Shown: one piece after another, positions 12,001 through 27,000 of the stretch
Layout of the letters: every line of letters starts with the position of its first letter
Numbering within the stretch: position 1 is the first letter of the stretch
Assembly (NCBI GenBank): GCA_021234535.1
Contig: CM037830.1
Span: 10,633,252-10,697,251 of the forward strand
Reading direction: 5' to 3'
DNA: 64,000 nt
Source of the DNA: Stichopus chloronotus
Lineage: Eukaryota; Echinodermata; Holothuroidea; Aspidochirotida; Stichopodidae
Translations under genes and position numbers: made by a program
Notes under the pieces: model-generated
Told to the model about the DNA's origin: nothing
Database searches by the model: none
The model's input: the letters and a program-made list of their open reading frames with translations, nothing else

Positions 12001-15000
12001 ATGGTATTAGGTGTACCAGCCATTGTCTTCAGAGAAGGTGAAATCTACTTTAGGCTGTGTGATATGTAAGGATGCAAGGGATAATGTTTAGATCCTGTCA
12101 GAGCTGGCTTTGGCTGGATCTATTTTTTTTTTTTTTGCTGTTCTCTGTACATGTTCAAACTTTACTATGGGCAGTAATAAGATAATCCAAATCAATGGAC
12201 ACATTGTAAAAACACTGCAGTGTTGATGATACAACAAATCAACTCTGTTTATCAACCTATCTACAATGATCACTCAGTCACATGCTTCACTAACTTAATT
12301 TGCATGTCAATTTACTAGTAGTGGAATGTGATATCAATACGTGAGAGTTCAGTTGGACTTGATGATCCACAGGGCAGATAGGCTGGCCAGCCCAACCGTA
12401 AAATTTGATTACTGTTCACTAGAGTGACCACAGAATATCTCCGGCTAAACCCATTCAATTAGAGTGCCGTGTGCAAAAAAGAGTCAAAATAACATGAAAA
12501 TCGCTTATAATTCAACTTCCATTTTGAATATTTCATTTCTAAATAGTACAAAAAATATCCATTTTGACAAAGAATCTATGACCAAAGTTTCAGTCAAAAT
12601 ACTTCAAAAATGAAAACTCTGAAACATTTTCAAAAAGTTGACGACATCTGCCTGGCTCTATAAGCTCACACAGTAATGTGTGTGACCTAAAAAATGACAT
12701 GCACTACCACACCACACAGTACAATAGCTCATAACACCCATTTATGGGATCTCTATATTGTTTGTTTTAAGTTTGCTTTACAATTAACAACATACCTCTT
12801 GCAGCAGATTACATTCAAGAGTCAGATCTTCTGAGTCTACTCTTCCCAGTGATTGGACGTGAGAATAATAGTTACCCAGCTTGTTGATGTAACCCGGTAG
12901 GAATGAAGAGTAAAGGAGTCGGCTTGGAGAAAAGTCCTGCAACAATGGATATGGCAACAGATAGATTGCATTATGACAGGGATCATTACAATGGCAAATT
13001 CAATTCGATGGTGTTAGGGTAATGCCCAATATTTGATCTCATCATACTTAAGTTACTATCTTGGCATTCCATGGAGCTCTAATGGCGATGCATATCTATT
13101 TAGGTTCGAACGTTCTGCTGTATACTCTGGTAACTTTGAGACCTTCATGCGTAGCAATTTAGTTCAAGCAATCTTTCTACTTACAAATACGTACTTTTCG
13201 GGAAGGAACTGGAACTTTCCTTTCTTCTGTATTTAGCATCATGTGATTGAGCAGGAACTCTCTAGAAGATTCTCGTGTGGAAAATTCTAGCAGGTGGCTT
13301 TTTTATATATATAAAAAAGCCACAACTAAGAGTTTTTGAAGAATACTTCCACCGATCAAGGAGACATCACTACCAGTTCCCCGTGTGTTTACTTAGTGCT
13401 TGTGTCACTTCTGCTACACGATAGAGCCAACAGTGACAGCCATATTCATCACCAAAGCCAGCCTAGCCTACACGATTGAAGTCAAACGATTATATTCATC
13501 ACCTAACATCAGCCTAGCCTATACACTCTATGTACAGTTGTTGGTGTGACAGTCCTATGCCCTGGGACATTGATTTACTGATTCATCGCCATGGCTCAAG
13601 TTACTGTTGGTCAACAAGAATCGCCAGTCGACTTCTATGCCAATGTTGTATCCAGCCATTTCAGCATTGTGGTCGTCCACAGTGGTTGCCTTAGACTCCA
13701 CTTGAAAGTTGAGGTACAGGCTTTGTTACCAGTTATCAGATACCACCCTGAAAATTAAGTCTTATCACTAATTAACCTCTAATTAATTGAAAACCCTTAT
13801 CATTTTTGCCAATTAAACTTGAATATTGTAATCTGAATCTGAATGAGTAATAATGTTGTAATTGAAACTTAAGGCAACACTCTTGTTCCATCTGTAAACT
13901 GCTTGGGGCAATATTTATTAGCATTCTTTTCTGTTGTCATTCTGTGACAATGGTAGTAAATATACACAGATACTCATGACACATCTGATGATGTAGTATT
14001 GCAGGAGCATGCCTGCACTAGTGATCTGAATGAAAGGTAAGCAATGTGAACAAACATTGAACAAATAAACCATAGATTTCACAGGAAGGTATCTCTGCCT
14101 CTACAGAGGTCCATCTTCTCTGTTTGTATGCAACAAACTAAAAGTTGTTGATGCAGGGCAAAATTACCTACGGGAAATCCTCAGAACAATGGAAAACAAA
14201 GATGCATTTTGATCAGATGCCAAGGAATGTCGATTAACCCTTTCACAGTCAGTGTCCCATTGCTTGGACACCACCCTTTTCAGCAAACTACATAAAGCGG
14301 ACCGTTGAAATGTTACGTAATAGTATGTACGTGGCACTAAACAGAAACTTTACAGGCTACGTTATAATACGAAAGTGGCTCTGAGAGGGTTTAAACTGAA
14401 TGATATTAGTATACTTACAGTCCAGCTAAGTTAATATCTTCAAAGACTGAATTACACAGCTTATTATGAAATAATTGTTTGTATAAAATCTGAAGTCACA
14501 AAAACCAAAGTCTTCTGTTAAGGAGCAGGGGGGGGGATGATGATACATACAGAGTTACTGACAACAGATATCAGCATTATCATGTGCCTTAGGTGCCATT
14601 TAGAGTAACCCAAAGTCAAGAGAGAGGTAAGGAAAAAAAAAAGGATAACCACTTTTCTTTGGATGAGCTACACCAAATAAGAAAAAATGACAAACTACAC
14701 ATATATGTCAAGAAATAGCACTGCATTTTCAAGGTGTGGTGACAGACAGGTACATAAACGCAAACTAGAATAACCATCTCCTCTGTTGGTTTAGCTACAG
14801 TAGGACTCTATCCTGGATGAACACTAAAGGTGACTATTTACCTGCGACCTATTTGGTTTATTTCTGCCAGCACAGGTATCTTTCACAACCTGCACCAGAA
14901 TCCGAAGACAGGCTTGTGTGTAGCTTTCCATCCCGATGTCTAGTGGATACTGAGGATTAGCTATGATCGTAGTCCAGTACCTCAAAGCCAATCTGGAGAA

Positions 15001-18000
15001 AATGCAAACATTAAATGACCACATGGTTACGATTCAAAGACTTTTATTTGGCAACAAAAAGATATGAATGGACTATCATCTTTCAACTGACACTGTTAGT
15101 AGGACTTCACAGAGTATGGCCGTTGAACAGCACAATGTTGGCTTGCACACGAACAAGAGGGATGGCACCGCCTACATTAGTACCACCACATACAAACTAT
15201 GACAAAATAAAAACTCCTACACTGATTCAAAAGATTGTCAAGTCTAATACTACATGGGGACTTCAATATAATGTCTAACTAACCCAAGACATGCAAACAT
15301 TTACACAGTATGTAAGGTTATTTCACTATAGACATACACTACCTCATCACTTGGGGCCCACAGACTGTAAACCAGACATTTGGATATTTTTGTGGTTTGC
15401 ACTCTTCTAAGCAACAGGATTCTTTGACGGATACATAGAGCAAGGGTTGGTTACGCTTATTTTAGATGAATCACACAAATAATATGAGTGATGCTGTGGT
15501 TACCAGATTTAAAATTTCATGTGTGCATCAGACAGAAAGGCATCACAAACACTTCTCTCTAAGCAGACACACATGCTCACTTACGTGCACACACACATAT
15601 GAACTTCCGCAGCATGAATGCATGTGACTACTGGACAGGTGCTGCCATCATGCAATTGACCAAAGAGGAAACCTGCTATTCTACACTTACACATTGTCCT
15701 TCCAAGCTTTGGCAAAGTCTTCTTCACCAAGTTTTCCTGCTTCCCGATCAAAGAACTGGAAGAGATACCGGATAGCTTTGGGAATGTTCTGGTTTTGATC
15801 CGCAAACATGACGTTCAACGCTGCGTCAACATACTTTTGAATGTAATTCTGTCAGAGAAAAAAAAAGATATGAAACAATGAAAAAAAAGCTGAAAATAAT
15901 GAGCAAGGAACAAAGATTCAATGGTTCACTTTCAATGACATAATCACAAACTGATTCAAAACTAGGAATTGATATTCAACACACTATTTCAGTGCCTTTT
16001 ATGTCGACAATGTAAATTAAAGGTTGTGTGACATGGAAATAACATTTTGGACAATTGGGTGTATTAATCATTGAAAATGCTGAAAACAGCATTAATGAAT
16101 ATTGAATAAACATTACATTGGCTAAGTATGCAAACTTATAGAATCTAGAGATGGACTCCTATGATATCTCTTGATATGTTAAGTTTTTGTTTACTTGAAC
16201 GTTATTTCAAGAACAATTACGAATTTCATATGTCCAGAGGGTTTTAGTTTGGAAACATATATTTCCTTCTTCAAAAGTATAGATATCACATACCCAGTAA
16301 TTTAGTAATGAAGAAACAATATATAAACAGTAAACAAAAGAAATACTGACACTGCAACACTCCACGTCATCTGTTTTGCATTTTCATCGAATTATGAAAA
16401 GTCATACCTCTAAAAAATGGTGATAGATACATAAGAAGAAATGCCAATGGACTGTCATTCAGGCTTTCACTCTGCAAACTTCTGAGTGAAGCTAGTTTTT
16501 TCCTATATGCATGTCACATGACTTACCCTTGTTGCTGGCAGGAAAGGCAATACAACTTCCTTAATCTCTTTTGGTTTGGTTGCCTTTTCCTCTTGTTCTT
16601 CATTTTGATCTTCATCTTTCACCTGTGTAGACCAAAGAAAGACCTTCCCTTTATCTCAACTTGTCATATGCTGATAAAAGGAGGATCTTCACAGACAAAT
16701 GGACCATAACATGCATTGATCATGGTTGAAAAACTCAAACATGCCATAAAATTGGCAATTGTGTAAGGTTATAATAGTTTCATCTTTGCCTTGAGAATTT
16801 ATAAAAAGGTTGGATAGTGCAGAAACACAGAAATGCAATTCAATGCTGGGACTGTACGAAAGCAGGAAGAAGGAAACGTGAGGACATATGGAAGAATACA
16901 AATTCAAGATTCAGAATAGAAAGCCAACTAGGACAATGCTAGGAAACTACCTTGAAACTGCCCCTGTTGGTTATACTTTTGCCATAATAAGTGAAATAGC
17001 TGTAAATCATAATATAAAGCTTCATTTAACAGAGTTATATGACTTAATTGAAGTCCTTGGCATTACTGATTATAAAGTATGTGGAAAATGTCTTACCAAA
17101 TGCCAGACTTTGCATCCTTGGGGGACCCATGGGGCTTTCACGCTTCTGCCGAGGGCTTCGTTTCTACCTTTAAATCCAGACTTTCCATTAGCTTCTGATG
17201 ATGATGCTGGATTTGTTGAAATGTCAGTGACAAAATTACAATGCTACCTTTTATTAATAATAATCAGATGATTTCAGCACATGTCCATAAAAATGAATTC
17301 TTATCAACACATATAGCTTGGTGACCACTGACACCAGATTTTATCTGCAAATTACACTTTCAACCGAGTCAAAGACAGAGCAGGTGACTCATAATTTCAC
17401 CACTAAGCAATAACAAGACACATATCAGTTTCGCATTAGATGTATACAAAATACCTCCTTTGGTGTTGCTCTTAAACTGTATGCTACACTTTTCTGAAGA
17501 ATTACAAAAAACATAAATATGAAGCAGAAAAAGAGGTAATGTATGTCCAGACAAGTGGCCCCCCCACCACCTGTACAATTCTCACCAAGACAATCCTTTT
17601 TTTTCCCCTCAGGTTTCCACTTCCATGGGACCAGTGTTGGATCATGTATTCATCAAGGGGTATCTACAGAATCATTCATGTTTGAAGTTCACTAAACACT
17701 TCTTGCAATAGTATACGAAAAACATTTTTGAGTCTGATCTCTGTTGCCACCAAATGATGAGAGGTCTTGCCTCGGCATAACTGACAAAGATCATGCATTT
17801 AACAAGGTCTACGGCATTTATTCTTCCGTTGTTGAGATACTGCAATAGATGCCAAGGTGCTATACAGGCACATTATCTTACATATGGTGACATGCTCACA
17901 GTCTGTTACACAGGGACAAACAGAAGTGCACCAACCTAGTCACTGGCAAACATACCATCCTTAATGGACCACACCAGAAGTGGTAGAATGTGACTGATGG

Positions 18001-21000
18001 TTTGGGCAATGACAAACAAGACATTGTTGGCTTGTTAAAAGGTTTTCCAAAGGGTGCAATCCCTACATCATAAAATCTCTCCATGACAAGCAAGATACAA
18101 CACAAAATCAAGTTTGGAATGCAAGTCAGTAAATGCTCTGAAATGCTTGATCATGATTACTACCCCAAAATACGTCAACCATACATCGGCAACCACAAGG
18201 ACTCCATTAATTTCAATGGAAAATTGATGTGAAACTTCAATCAAAGATATTGTTACCATTGTAATCACCCAGTTTGGCAGATGCACTTGGATCTATGATT
18301 GCTGCATTGGGGTTCTGTTGTCTCTCCACAAGCTCAAAGCAAGCATGCTCGGAGTTTACCTGTGAAAGAAATTCAGTTTATTCTTTGTGACTAAAATGTG
18401 GGGCTGATTCACTCTTCAGGTTGAGAAGTTGTAGGTAAGAGGAGAATGAAAATTAAAACTCTCCACAATGAAACATTACTGTTAAATGAGTGACCTAAGA
18501 TGAAGTGATCACCGACAAATTTCATCTGAATATTTTGTTCAGTTTTCAAGATATTTGCAGCTTGAGAGTTCATCGAAAATCTTGTGCGAAACTGTCATAC
18601 TGAGATGGAGATGATACAATTTGATCCTTGTGACTGGTAAGTTTTATTTTTTTAATATCACTTATTGTCAAATAATTGTAACAGTTATGTACTGATTAAA
18701 ATAAAAGTATTAATTTGATCACTGAATGATACACCAACAAAACATAAAAAATGTACAGGTGTATGTGCATTCTTGGAATTTGTGGATAAAAGTAACAACG
18801 AAATGTATTTAATTTGAGCCATCAAGGGTTATGTGACATCGTAATTTCATTCACTCGAGACATTAATTTCAACTGAGGCAAAAAAATGGCAGCACCTTCT
18901 CTAAACTATTGAATTTTGCTTCACATCTCATATTTCAGACAGTCGTTTCGGGCATTTAACAGTTTCACATGCCTTAACCTTAACCAACTTGACTGCAAAA
19001 GACGTATATGTCCGTCCTGTGTTAACTACAACTGCTGCGTAAGGCAGACATGTATACGTTCCGTAATATATACACAAAACTAGCTCACATATTCCCTAGC
19101 TTATCAACAATACACAGTTGAACAATCGTTTGCTGTGTACAGCTAATCAACAATACACCTTTCAACAATTGTTTGCTGTGTACAGCAAACACTCTAGCCC
19201 TATCATTTGTTAACTATATGCCACAAGATGGGTATATTCATCTCCAAATTGAATGTTGATCATCTAAAAAGAACTGGGAAGTGTTGTTAAGATCGCTGAG
19301 TTAGTTGAACTTCTCTCTGCAAAGGACCACATGGTATATTTTCTTTCTGATTTCATTATTGCAATGGTCCCCTTTACTTCATACAAGCAAGATTTTTAAC
19401 CTAAGAAGCCTCGCAGATATTTGCCTCAGGAAAGGGAAAATTAATGTGATGACATGTTTATATTTACAATGTGGTATTTTCCTGGTGTTATGTTGAAATT
19501 TACGAAAAAAAGTCCACTGCGGTATGCAAGTTACGATTTTTAAATTCCACAGTTGACTGGTTAAAGTGATTGCGTGCGTAGGCAAAAAGTAAAAACATTG
19601 ATATTTCATCTCCAAAATTTTGGTAAGGCTTTTAATTACACCATTCAGACAATCTGGGAAAATAAATAGGTTTCAGTTGGTTAATTTTGCCATATGATTT
19701 CAAATTCTTCTAACATAACGACAAAAAGTGTAGAATATGATAATGTAGTGGTTGACAGTTTTCGTTCAAATCAACGGTGAGCTTCTTTGAGCAAGCCAAT
19801 GGGAAGTATACTAGTATTGAATAATCAGCTACCAACTCAGGATCACTGACGCTGCCGGCAAGGTTGTGTTCAGTTCGTAGGTTATTTGCAAATACAGCGT
19901 TTCCTTTCACCAAATACTACAATTCCTGATACCTACCAAGGATCGACGACTTGAGTAGTATGTTTTTGATACACTAGTGAGACCTGTACTGTTGGATATT
20001 CATTATGTAGGCGGTTATAGTAAGAACCATTAATTTTCAAATATGATTTCTGTTTTTTACTGTTTTTATGCCAATCCCGTTGCTTTTCGATGTAGTTACT
20101 GTCCTTTTCCTTCATTGAAAGACATAGTCCGTTCATGTACAACCTCGCGTGTACATTTAAAAATAAAGAAAAAGTTAAGATCAAACATAATCTTATCTTT
20201 TTGGTTTTTCAGTACACACGCAATCACTTTAAGTATGTGACAGAAAATAAGGAGATTACAGCATAGCTACAGTTACTACTTAAGCACCTGTTCGCCCCTA
20301 CCCCTAAGTATTCAGTCCACCGAGTACATTCTTGACAACATTTTAAAACATTACAACCAAATAAAGCAAACTAGAAATGAACTCAATAAAAAAAAATGAG
20401 ATACATTCTCCTGAGGTGTGCAGTTACTTCTCAGATGACTTATGACTCAGTTGAATACAAGATAGACAAATTGTCCCAATTGGACAATTTTCTTTGTCAA
20501 ATTCTGGCACGAACAAAGGAACCATATGAAGGTGAGATTCGACTGGTTGCAGTTTACATAACTGCTGGAATTTTTCAAAAAACTTGGAAGAAATATCAAA
20601 AAATATCTGAAACCTGAATACCAAAATCCAGGAAACATCAAAAACCATATTTCCTTCTGGAAAGTCTACCAATATAAATTCCTTTAGCAATGTTGTCTGA
20701 ATTGATATTTTATCTATTCAATTCTCACAAACTGGAGATATCAGGCATGTTGTCTCCAAAGAATACTTTCCCTCTTAGGTAGTAGTCTAAGCAAACTATC
20801 ATACTATGTCTGCAACAGAAGACTTATTTTGATGTTTTACTTACATTAAAGTCTGCCAGTGTATTTAACTTTCTCCAACCATTTTCAGTGTTCCCTGCCA
20901 GGTCTTCTTCGTCTCTCAGTATGAGTTGTCCTCCCATTCCCACGCGCCACACTAAAGAAGGAAGAATACACTAAAACCACTAAAGCTGGTAAATGAAAAG

Positions 21001-24000
21001 AAAAACAGCTATAATTCACCTACCACGACAATCTCAAAATCACGGTTTGAGTGCCTTGCATACAGCTTGGTGTATAACACATTTATCAAAATTTGAAACA
21101 AGGAGCACATTTTTTAATTGTCTCCAACACTGAAAAAATAAGAGCAATGAATGCATTACAGACATAGACTGAAATAAATTGTTGATTATTAACCAAACAG
21201 ATCAGATGCTTATGAAGCTATGATAAGAATGTGAGTGAAACATCTAGCAAATCATTTTACAAGATTTACTGGTGTTCAAATGAAACAATGTAAATATGTA
21301 CTCACTCAGATCATAATCATGTGGGGAAGGTTGACTTGAGAAGGCAGAGTCCTTGTAAAGTTGTGATATGATCCTGTCCTTAACCTGTGATATGGTGTTA
21401 ACATCTAGGACACCTACTGATATCTTCTCTCCAGTCACACTGTTTGAGATCACCTCCAGGTTCTAAGACATTCAAGCAAATGAGAAATGGAATGCTTTCA
21501 GTTAAAACAACGAAAGAAATCAGCTGAACTATGAACTTGGTCGATCAGACCAGTGAATTTGTTGAATAGATTGCAAATAAAATTTCAAAGATTTCAGACA
21601 ATTTACTTTGCAAGTCATAAGACTTTTTGAGATAAAGATTTTGCAATGACTTACAAGATCATTAAAGTCAACCTGTGACTCTAGCATCCACTGGTCATTT
21701 ATGGAAAACTGTGACTTGCCAGTGACGGCATCGATCGGTCCAATCTCACAGACATACTTGATGGCATGATAAAGCTGATAAAACTGAGTAGCAGCATCAT
21801 CCTGAGAATGAAATAAAAATCATTGAGTCAGAGGTAAATCATAGGAACACACCGCCTATCTGGAGAAAGCTATACATAACAAACACCATAACTTGAACAT
21901 GATTGATAGAGAAAGAAGAAAGGGTAGATGAGAACGGGAAGAATGAGTCGAAAAATAAAATGCACGGGAAGAATGAGTCAAAAAATAAAATGCACGATGG
22001 ACAGGGATCTGTTGCATTAAAAGCTTTGACATTAAGTAAACATCTAATCTACTTGAAGTGTTTTCACACAAAATGCATCCTGTAAGAACATGTTCATATA
22101 GCAGAGATGGATTCCAGAATTAAATAACACTCTCACCTTAAAATACTTGTACAGGAAAAGAGTCACCCAATTTGATAACAGTTTTTCCAGAACAGTTTCA
22201 TTCCTTTTTGAAATATAAACAAAAAAGGTATGTTATCAATAAACAAACATCTGGTGTATGGACAAAAAAAACATGGCCCTGTCCATTTAAAGGACCTGTG
22301 AATTAATTACACGAGTGGCAATGGGAATAATTACTCAGAAGGCAAACAGGCCTTACACCAAAGTTCAGTCTCAGTTGCCATGTTTTAAATATCACGTAAA
22401 AAGGTGCCAATGTTTTCCATATTTGACCCTTGATGCCTGCCTAGTACAACAAGGATAAGGAATTCATGTGCTGCTACATCACTCTAAGTGTACACCAAAC
22501 TGAAAACTGTGCAAGCGTTCATTCTTGAATAACTAAAAATGCCTTGCATAATCTCAAATGACCATGACTCAAGCTGACAACACTACTGGGGCATCTCCAC
22601 GCCACGCACTATGAGATCTAAGTTCTTTTTCTCAAATACTCTCGTAATGTGCAGTAGCAATGGGAATTTTGACACAGAAGCAGCAAAATACTTCAGTCTT
22701 TCACTTTTCTTTGTAAGGAACTTACCTGCTAAACAAGATTCTACATTTGTTTCGTTTGCCATCACAATCTTCTATCTGTTCTCGCATTAAACTGATCAGG
22801 ACACTGAATGGGGGGAAAAATGTTTAAAAAGAATGTTCAACCTCACCAGTGTCTCCATTGTCAGAGATAAGATTTTTTCAGTGTAAAAAAAAAATTAAAG
22901 TAGTGAATAATGAATCCAAGTTCAGTAATACTGATTAACTCTTCTCTCATGTTTTTTCCTATAAAACTGCTCCAATTTGATAACTTATCTCACAGGACAG
23001 TTTAAGCAAGGAGAAAAACAAGAAGGTCAAAAGGACATTGTGGTTTCTTGCCAATATTCATAAAGACCACAATACAGCATGAGCATAACAATTGAAAAAA
23101 ATCAAACAACCTATCATTCTAGAAAAAGCATGCCTACACTAAGCTCTTTTGACCACTGTGAGTACTAAGCAGTTTTACATGTTATCACAATTTGACCTCT
23201 GGTGACCTCAAATGAAATTTGACATCCTTGAAAATCAATGGGAATCATCTACTCACTATGACCAACACACACACGAAGTATGAAATTAGTCAAGATTACG
23301 CTTCCTGAGATACCATGTTTACAAGGTCTTCAGTTTGACCACTGCTAAACTCAAACAACCGTTGACCTTCACCCAAAACAACTGAGACCATCTACTCACA
23401 ATGACCAACCCACACACTATGTATGAAATTAATCAAGATTACCCGTCTTGAGATAACGTGTTAACAAGGTTTCCCAGTTTGACCTGTGATGGTCTCAAAT
23501 GATTTTACCAAAAACAATAAGGAACAACTACTTAGTATGATCAACCTACACACTACATTAGTCATGATTTCCCTTCTTGAGATGTATTGTGTTTACAAGG
23601 ATTTCACACTTTGACCTCTGGTGACCTCAAACGACCTTTGATCTCTACCAAAAATAGCAGGGATCATCTACGTAATATGACCAACCCACAAACGATGTAC
23701 AGCATTAGTCATGGCTATACTTCTTGAGAGTTAGTGTTTATATAGTATATATAAGGATGTCACAATTTGACCTCTGATGAACTCAAATGACCTTTGACCT
23801 CCACCAAAAACAATAGGGATCATCTACTCAATAAGACCAACCAGCACATCACAGATGAGATACGTCACGGTTACCCTTCTCGAGATATCATGTTTACAAG
23901 CAAGGTGTCACATACACACAGAAACACACACGTGCACACACACAACATCACTATTGCATTGATTCCTTTTGCCTTCGGCAAGAATCAAAGACACATTGTT

Positions 24001-27000
24001 TTGATGAAAGCACCAATATCAAATCCATCCTTTAGGCTTTTGTAGATTTTAATCAATTCAACACCAATTTATGGATCTGAAAATTTGCAAATAAAATGTG
24101 AGAGTACAGCACAAAATTCTTCTTTGTAAAAGAACTCATATTTTACTTTGCAATGTTTTACACATTAACAGAACTTCAGAATAGTCCATTTGATGATAAT
24201 CAACATACAGTTTATATCTGAAAATCGCAACTGTCAAGGACCTTGAAGAACCCGTTCTTCAACGTCAGTGTATCAGAGACGTTGAGGCTTGCTTACCTGC
24301 TGAGGAGTTCCTGTTTACCATCTTGCAGAAGGCACACTGACAAAAGGGAAGCAATGTTGACTCTGGGAGAAAAAGAACAGAATATAATAAAAGGTGAGAT
24401 AACTACAATCACAATCTTTCAGTTATCATAATTTAGTACGTCACAAGGTATCTCTAAATTGGATTGCAATAACCTGGAGCATTGAACCAATAAATTAAGT
24501 TACCTTTAAATTTGTCCATGGAATAACATTAAGAAAGGGGTAGCAACAAAACAAAGGCATGTCATCCTTGACACTGTAACTGCTTGTTGTATTAGGATAA
24601 AATTCACAGACACAGATGACAATTGACTATTCCCATACAACTACCAACATTTTAGGACACCGATTTGACTTGTTTGTGGTATGCATTGTAGGAGGAACAA
24701 ATGTGTACATCTGAGGATTTCTAAGACACACAAAGAATACAGTCTATACTGGATGAACATTACCTGGCAAATGCAATACACAGGGCTCCAAACATAGGGA
24801 CAAAAATATAGGAATTGGACAAATATATAGGATTTTGTCACTGAAAATACAGGAAAAAAATGTACTGGTTTATGTGAGATGTAGGAGGAATGACAAACAT
24901 GAACCCATGAACAACCCATGAAAATTGGGAGCAGACCAAATAGCTAACAAAATGAAGCAATTTTAAATGCAACAAATTGTTTTAGGGAGACCCTTGCAGA
25001 GACATGAGCTTGTCATACCCACCAGTAATGAAACATTCAATTTTGTAGATGAAACTGACGTATGTTTAGGAGTAACAATTACATACTTTTAAGTAGTAAT
25101 GTGACTGAAAATTGGCTCTTAGCATCAAGTAGACTGGGTTTTGATCTCATACTCAAATATGACAGGAGGTTGAATCAGTTGGGGACTGTAGATATTTTAT
25201 ACTCAGCTTATATGTCAAAACTAATTTTTGTTTGAAATTCATATTCCATTGCATAAATAAATCACAAGTTTAAACTGCAAAGCTATGTGCATTAATCTTT
25301 ATGCAAGTCCTGGCTGCCATAAGAGTCTTCAAATGTTTGTCGTCTACACTTAACAAGTAGAGGCATATATCTTATTGCATTCAGGACCCTTTCATCAGAA
25401 ACAGAAACAGCTTGGAAAAAAGCAAATGTGCTGATCTTACAGCCTGGTTTCTTTTTCATGGTACTGGTTTTAGGTACATAATGGATCACTTTTAGTGTGT
25501 ATGTGGAGTTTCTGGTATTAAAGGGACTGGTAAACTTCCGACTTTGGTACCCAATAAAACACCAGAGTGAAACCTGGAGCCTTTGAAAATTCTTTCATCT
25601 AGGTATGTCACTTCAGAGTATAAGATATCTACTGCGAGTCAGATGTTGTCTTTGTAGTAAAGTTACTTTAGTATCTGTTGGGAACTCTGTTTTTTCAGTA
25701 CCTTGAATGAGCTCCACTCATTAGCACATAGGTATAAGGCCAGCAACAAGTGATTTGGGAGCACATTTTGTCATACGCCTGTAACAGGCATACCAGACTT
25801 TTGTCCAGGATTTTCAGCAGCGTGGGATTTGGCTTGAAGGCATTGTACCTGCAGGACTATCTTATCAAAGTGCCGCAATTCGATTTTAACAAAAGGATGT
25901 GCATTTATCAAACCAGCTGCAACTTTTGGGAAGCACACAGCAGATAACGTCACAGGGTGGGGAGTGTGGCTTAAACGAGTTAAAGAAAAACAAAACAGCA
26001 CTACTCCTGACAAAAAAAGGAACCTACAACTGACAAATTTTGATTCAAAGTATGCTAATGCCAACAATGTAAGTGAAATAAATTGAAAATATAGGTTTTT
26101 TTCATTTTTACAAGAACATATATGGACATTTTCAAAATATATGTATATATAGAAGGATCACTGGGAGCCTGCATACATAAAAAAAAAAATTACTAGGATG
26201 CCACAGCATATACTATTCTGATACTTCTCAATAAGGGTGGGGGAACGGTTTGGAAGTTGTATGATATTCTATCCTGTATTATGCGCATGAGGTGTTTAAT
26301 ATAGGGTGAGGCATTTGGTGCTGAAATATGAATTGATGGTGTCATGTGCTTAACACATCAGATGCACTGCACAAATCAGGGGATATTTGGTGAAAAGATG
26401 TTATACATAACAAATTTTGTTGATATATGGCATCCATATTTGCGGAGTACAAGGAGGGGGGGGGGGGGAAAGTGAACAGGATAATATATATCATGAAACT
26501 CTGAAGTGTTGAGAAAAGGGTGTTAAAAAGAACAAGTACTTCTTAAACTTGAGAGTTCAGTGTTTAACAAATGCAGTAGTAGCAAAAGGGAAAGTGATAG
26601 TAAAGAGGGCAAGGGAAAATGATATATAGAACAAATAACATTACGTGTTCATTCCCAGGGAACTTGTGAGTGTCTTTCCCCGGAAAAACTGTGAATTTTG
26701 CTGGTGTCACATGACCGCCTTTTGACCTCATGTGAGGTAGCAGATGCTTGGCTTTCAAGACTTGTTTTCCTAATACCCTGTGGCCTCTCAGGTGGTCTGT
26801 CCATAAAAAGGAAATACCGTAGCAGTGGAGGACAACTGTTCCAACCTATTGCAAGATTTTTCCCCTGAAGTTGTTTATGCTGGATGGACAGTCAGTAATT
26901 ATTTTCACTACCATGATCTGTGGAAGTGAGAATCCTCAGGGGTGAATTTCAAGGTCATTAAAAATGAGCAGAAAATACACCCCAGCTGAACACGTAATGA

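Larger units (their letters stand above)
9015..12795. other. introns 28-29 of the plexin gene, with one repeat element
   Basis: Apart from exon 29 (10221-10295), this stretch is intronic. No other exon was seen. The only structure recognised is the repeat at 11640-11880. Confidence 0.6.
18360..20844. other. intron 22 of the plexin gene, with two repeats
   Basis: No exon was seen. It contains a 43-bp tandem duplication (19098-19183) and the TTAA-flanked element (19565-20228), both listed separately. Confidence 0.6.

Noticed and set aside
16888..17271. 127-residue open frame on the plus strand
   Set aside because: It overlaps plexin exon 24 in antisense, has no domain motif and no promoter or splice context; a shadow frame.
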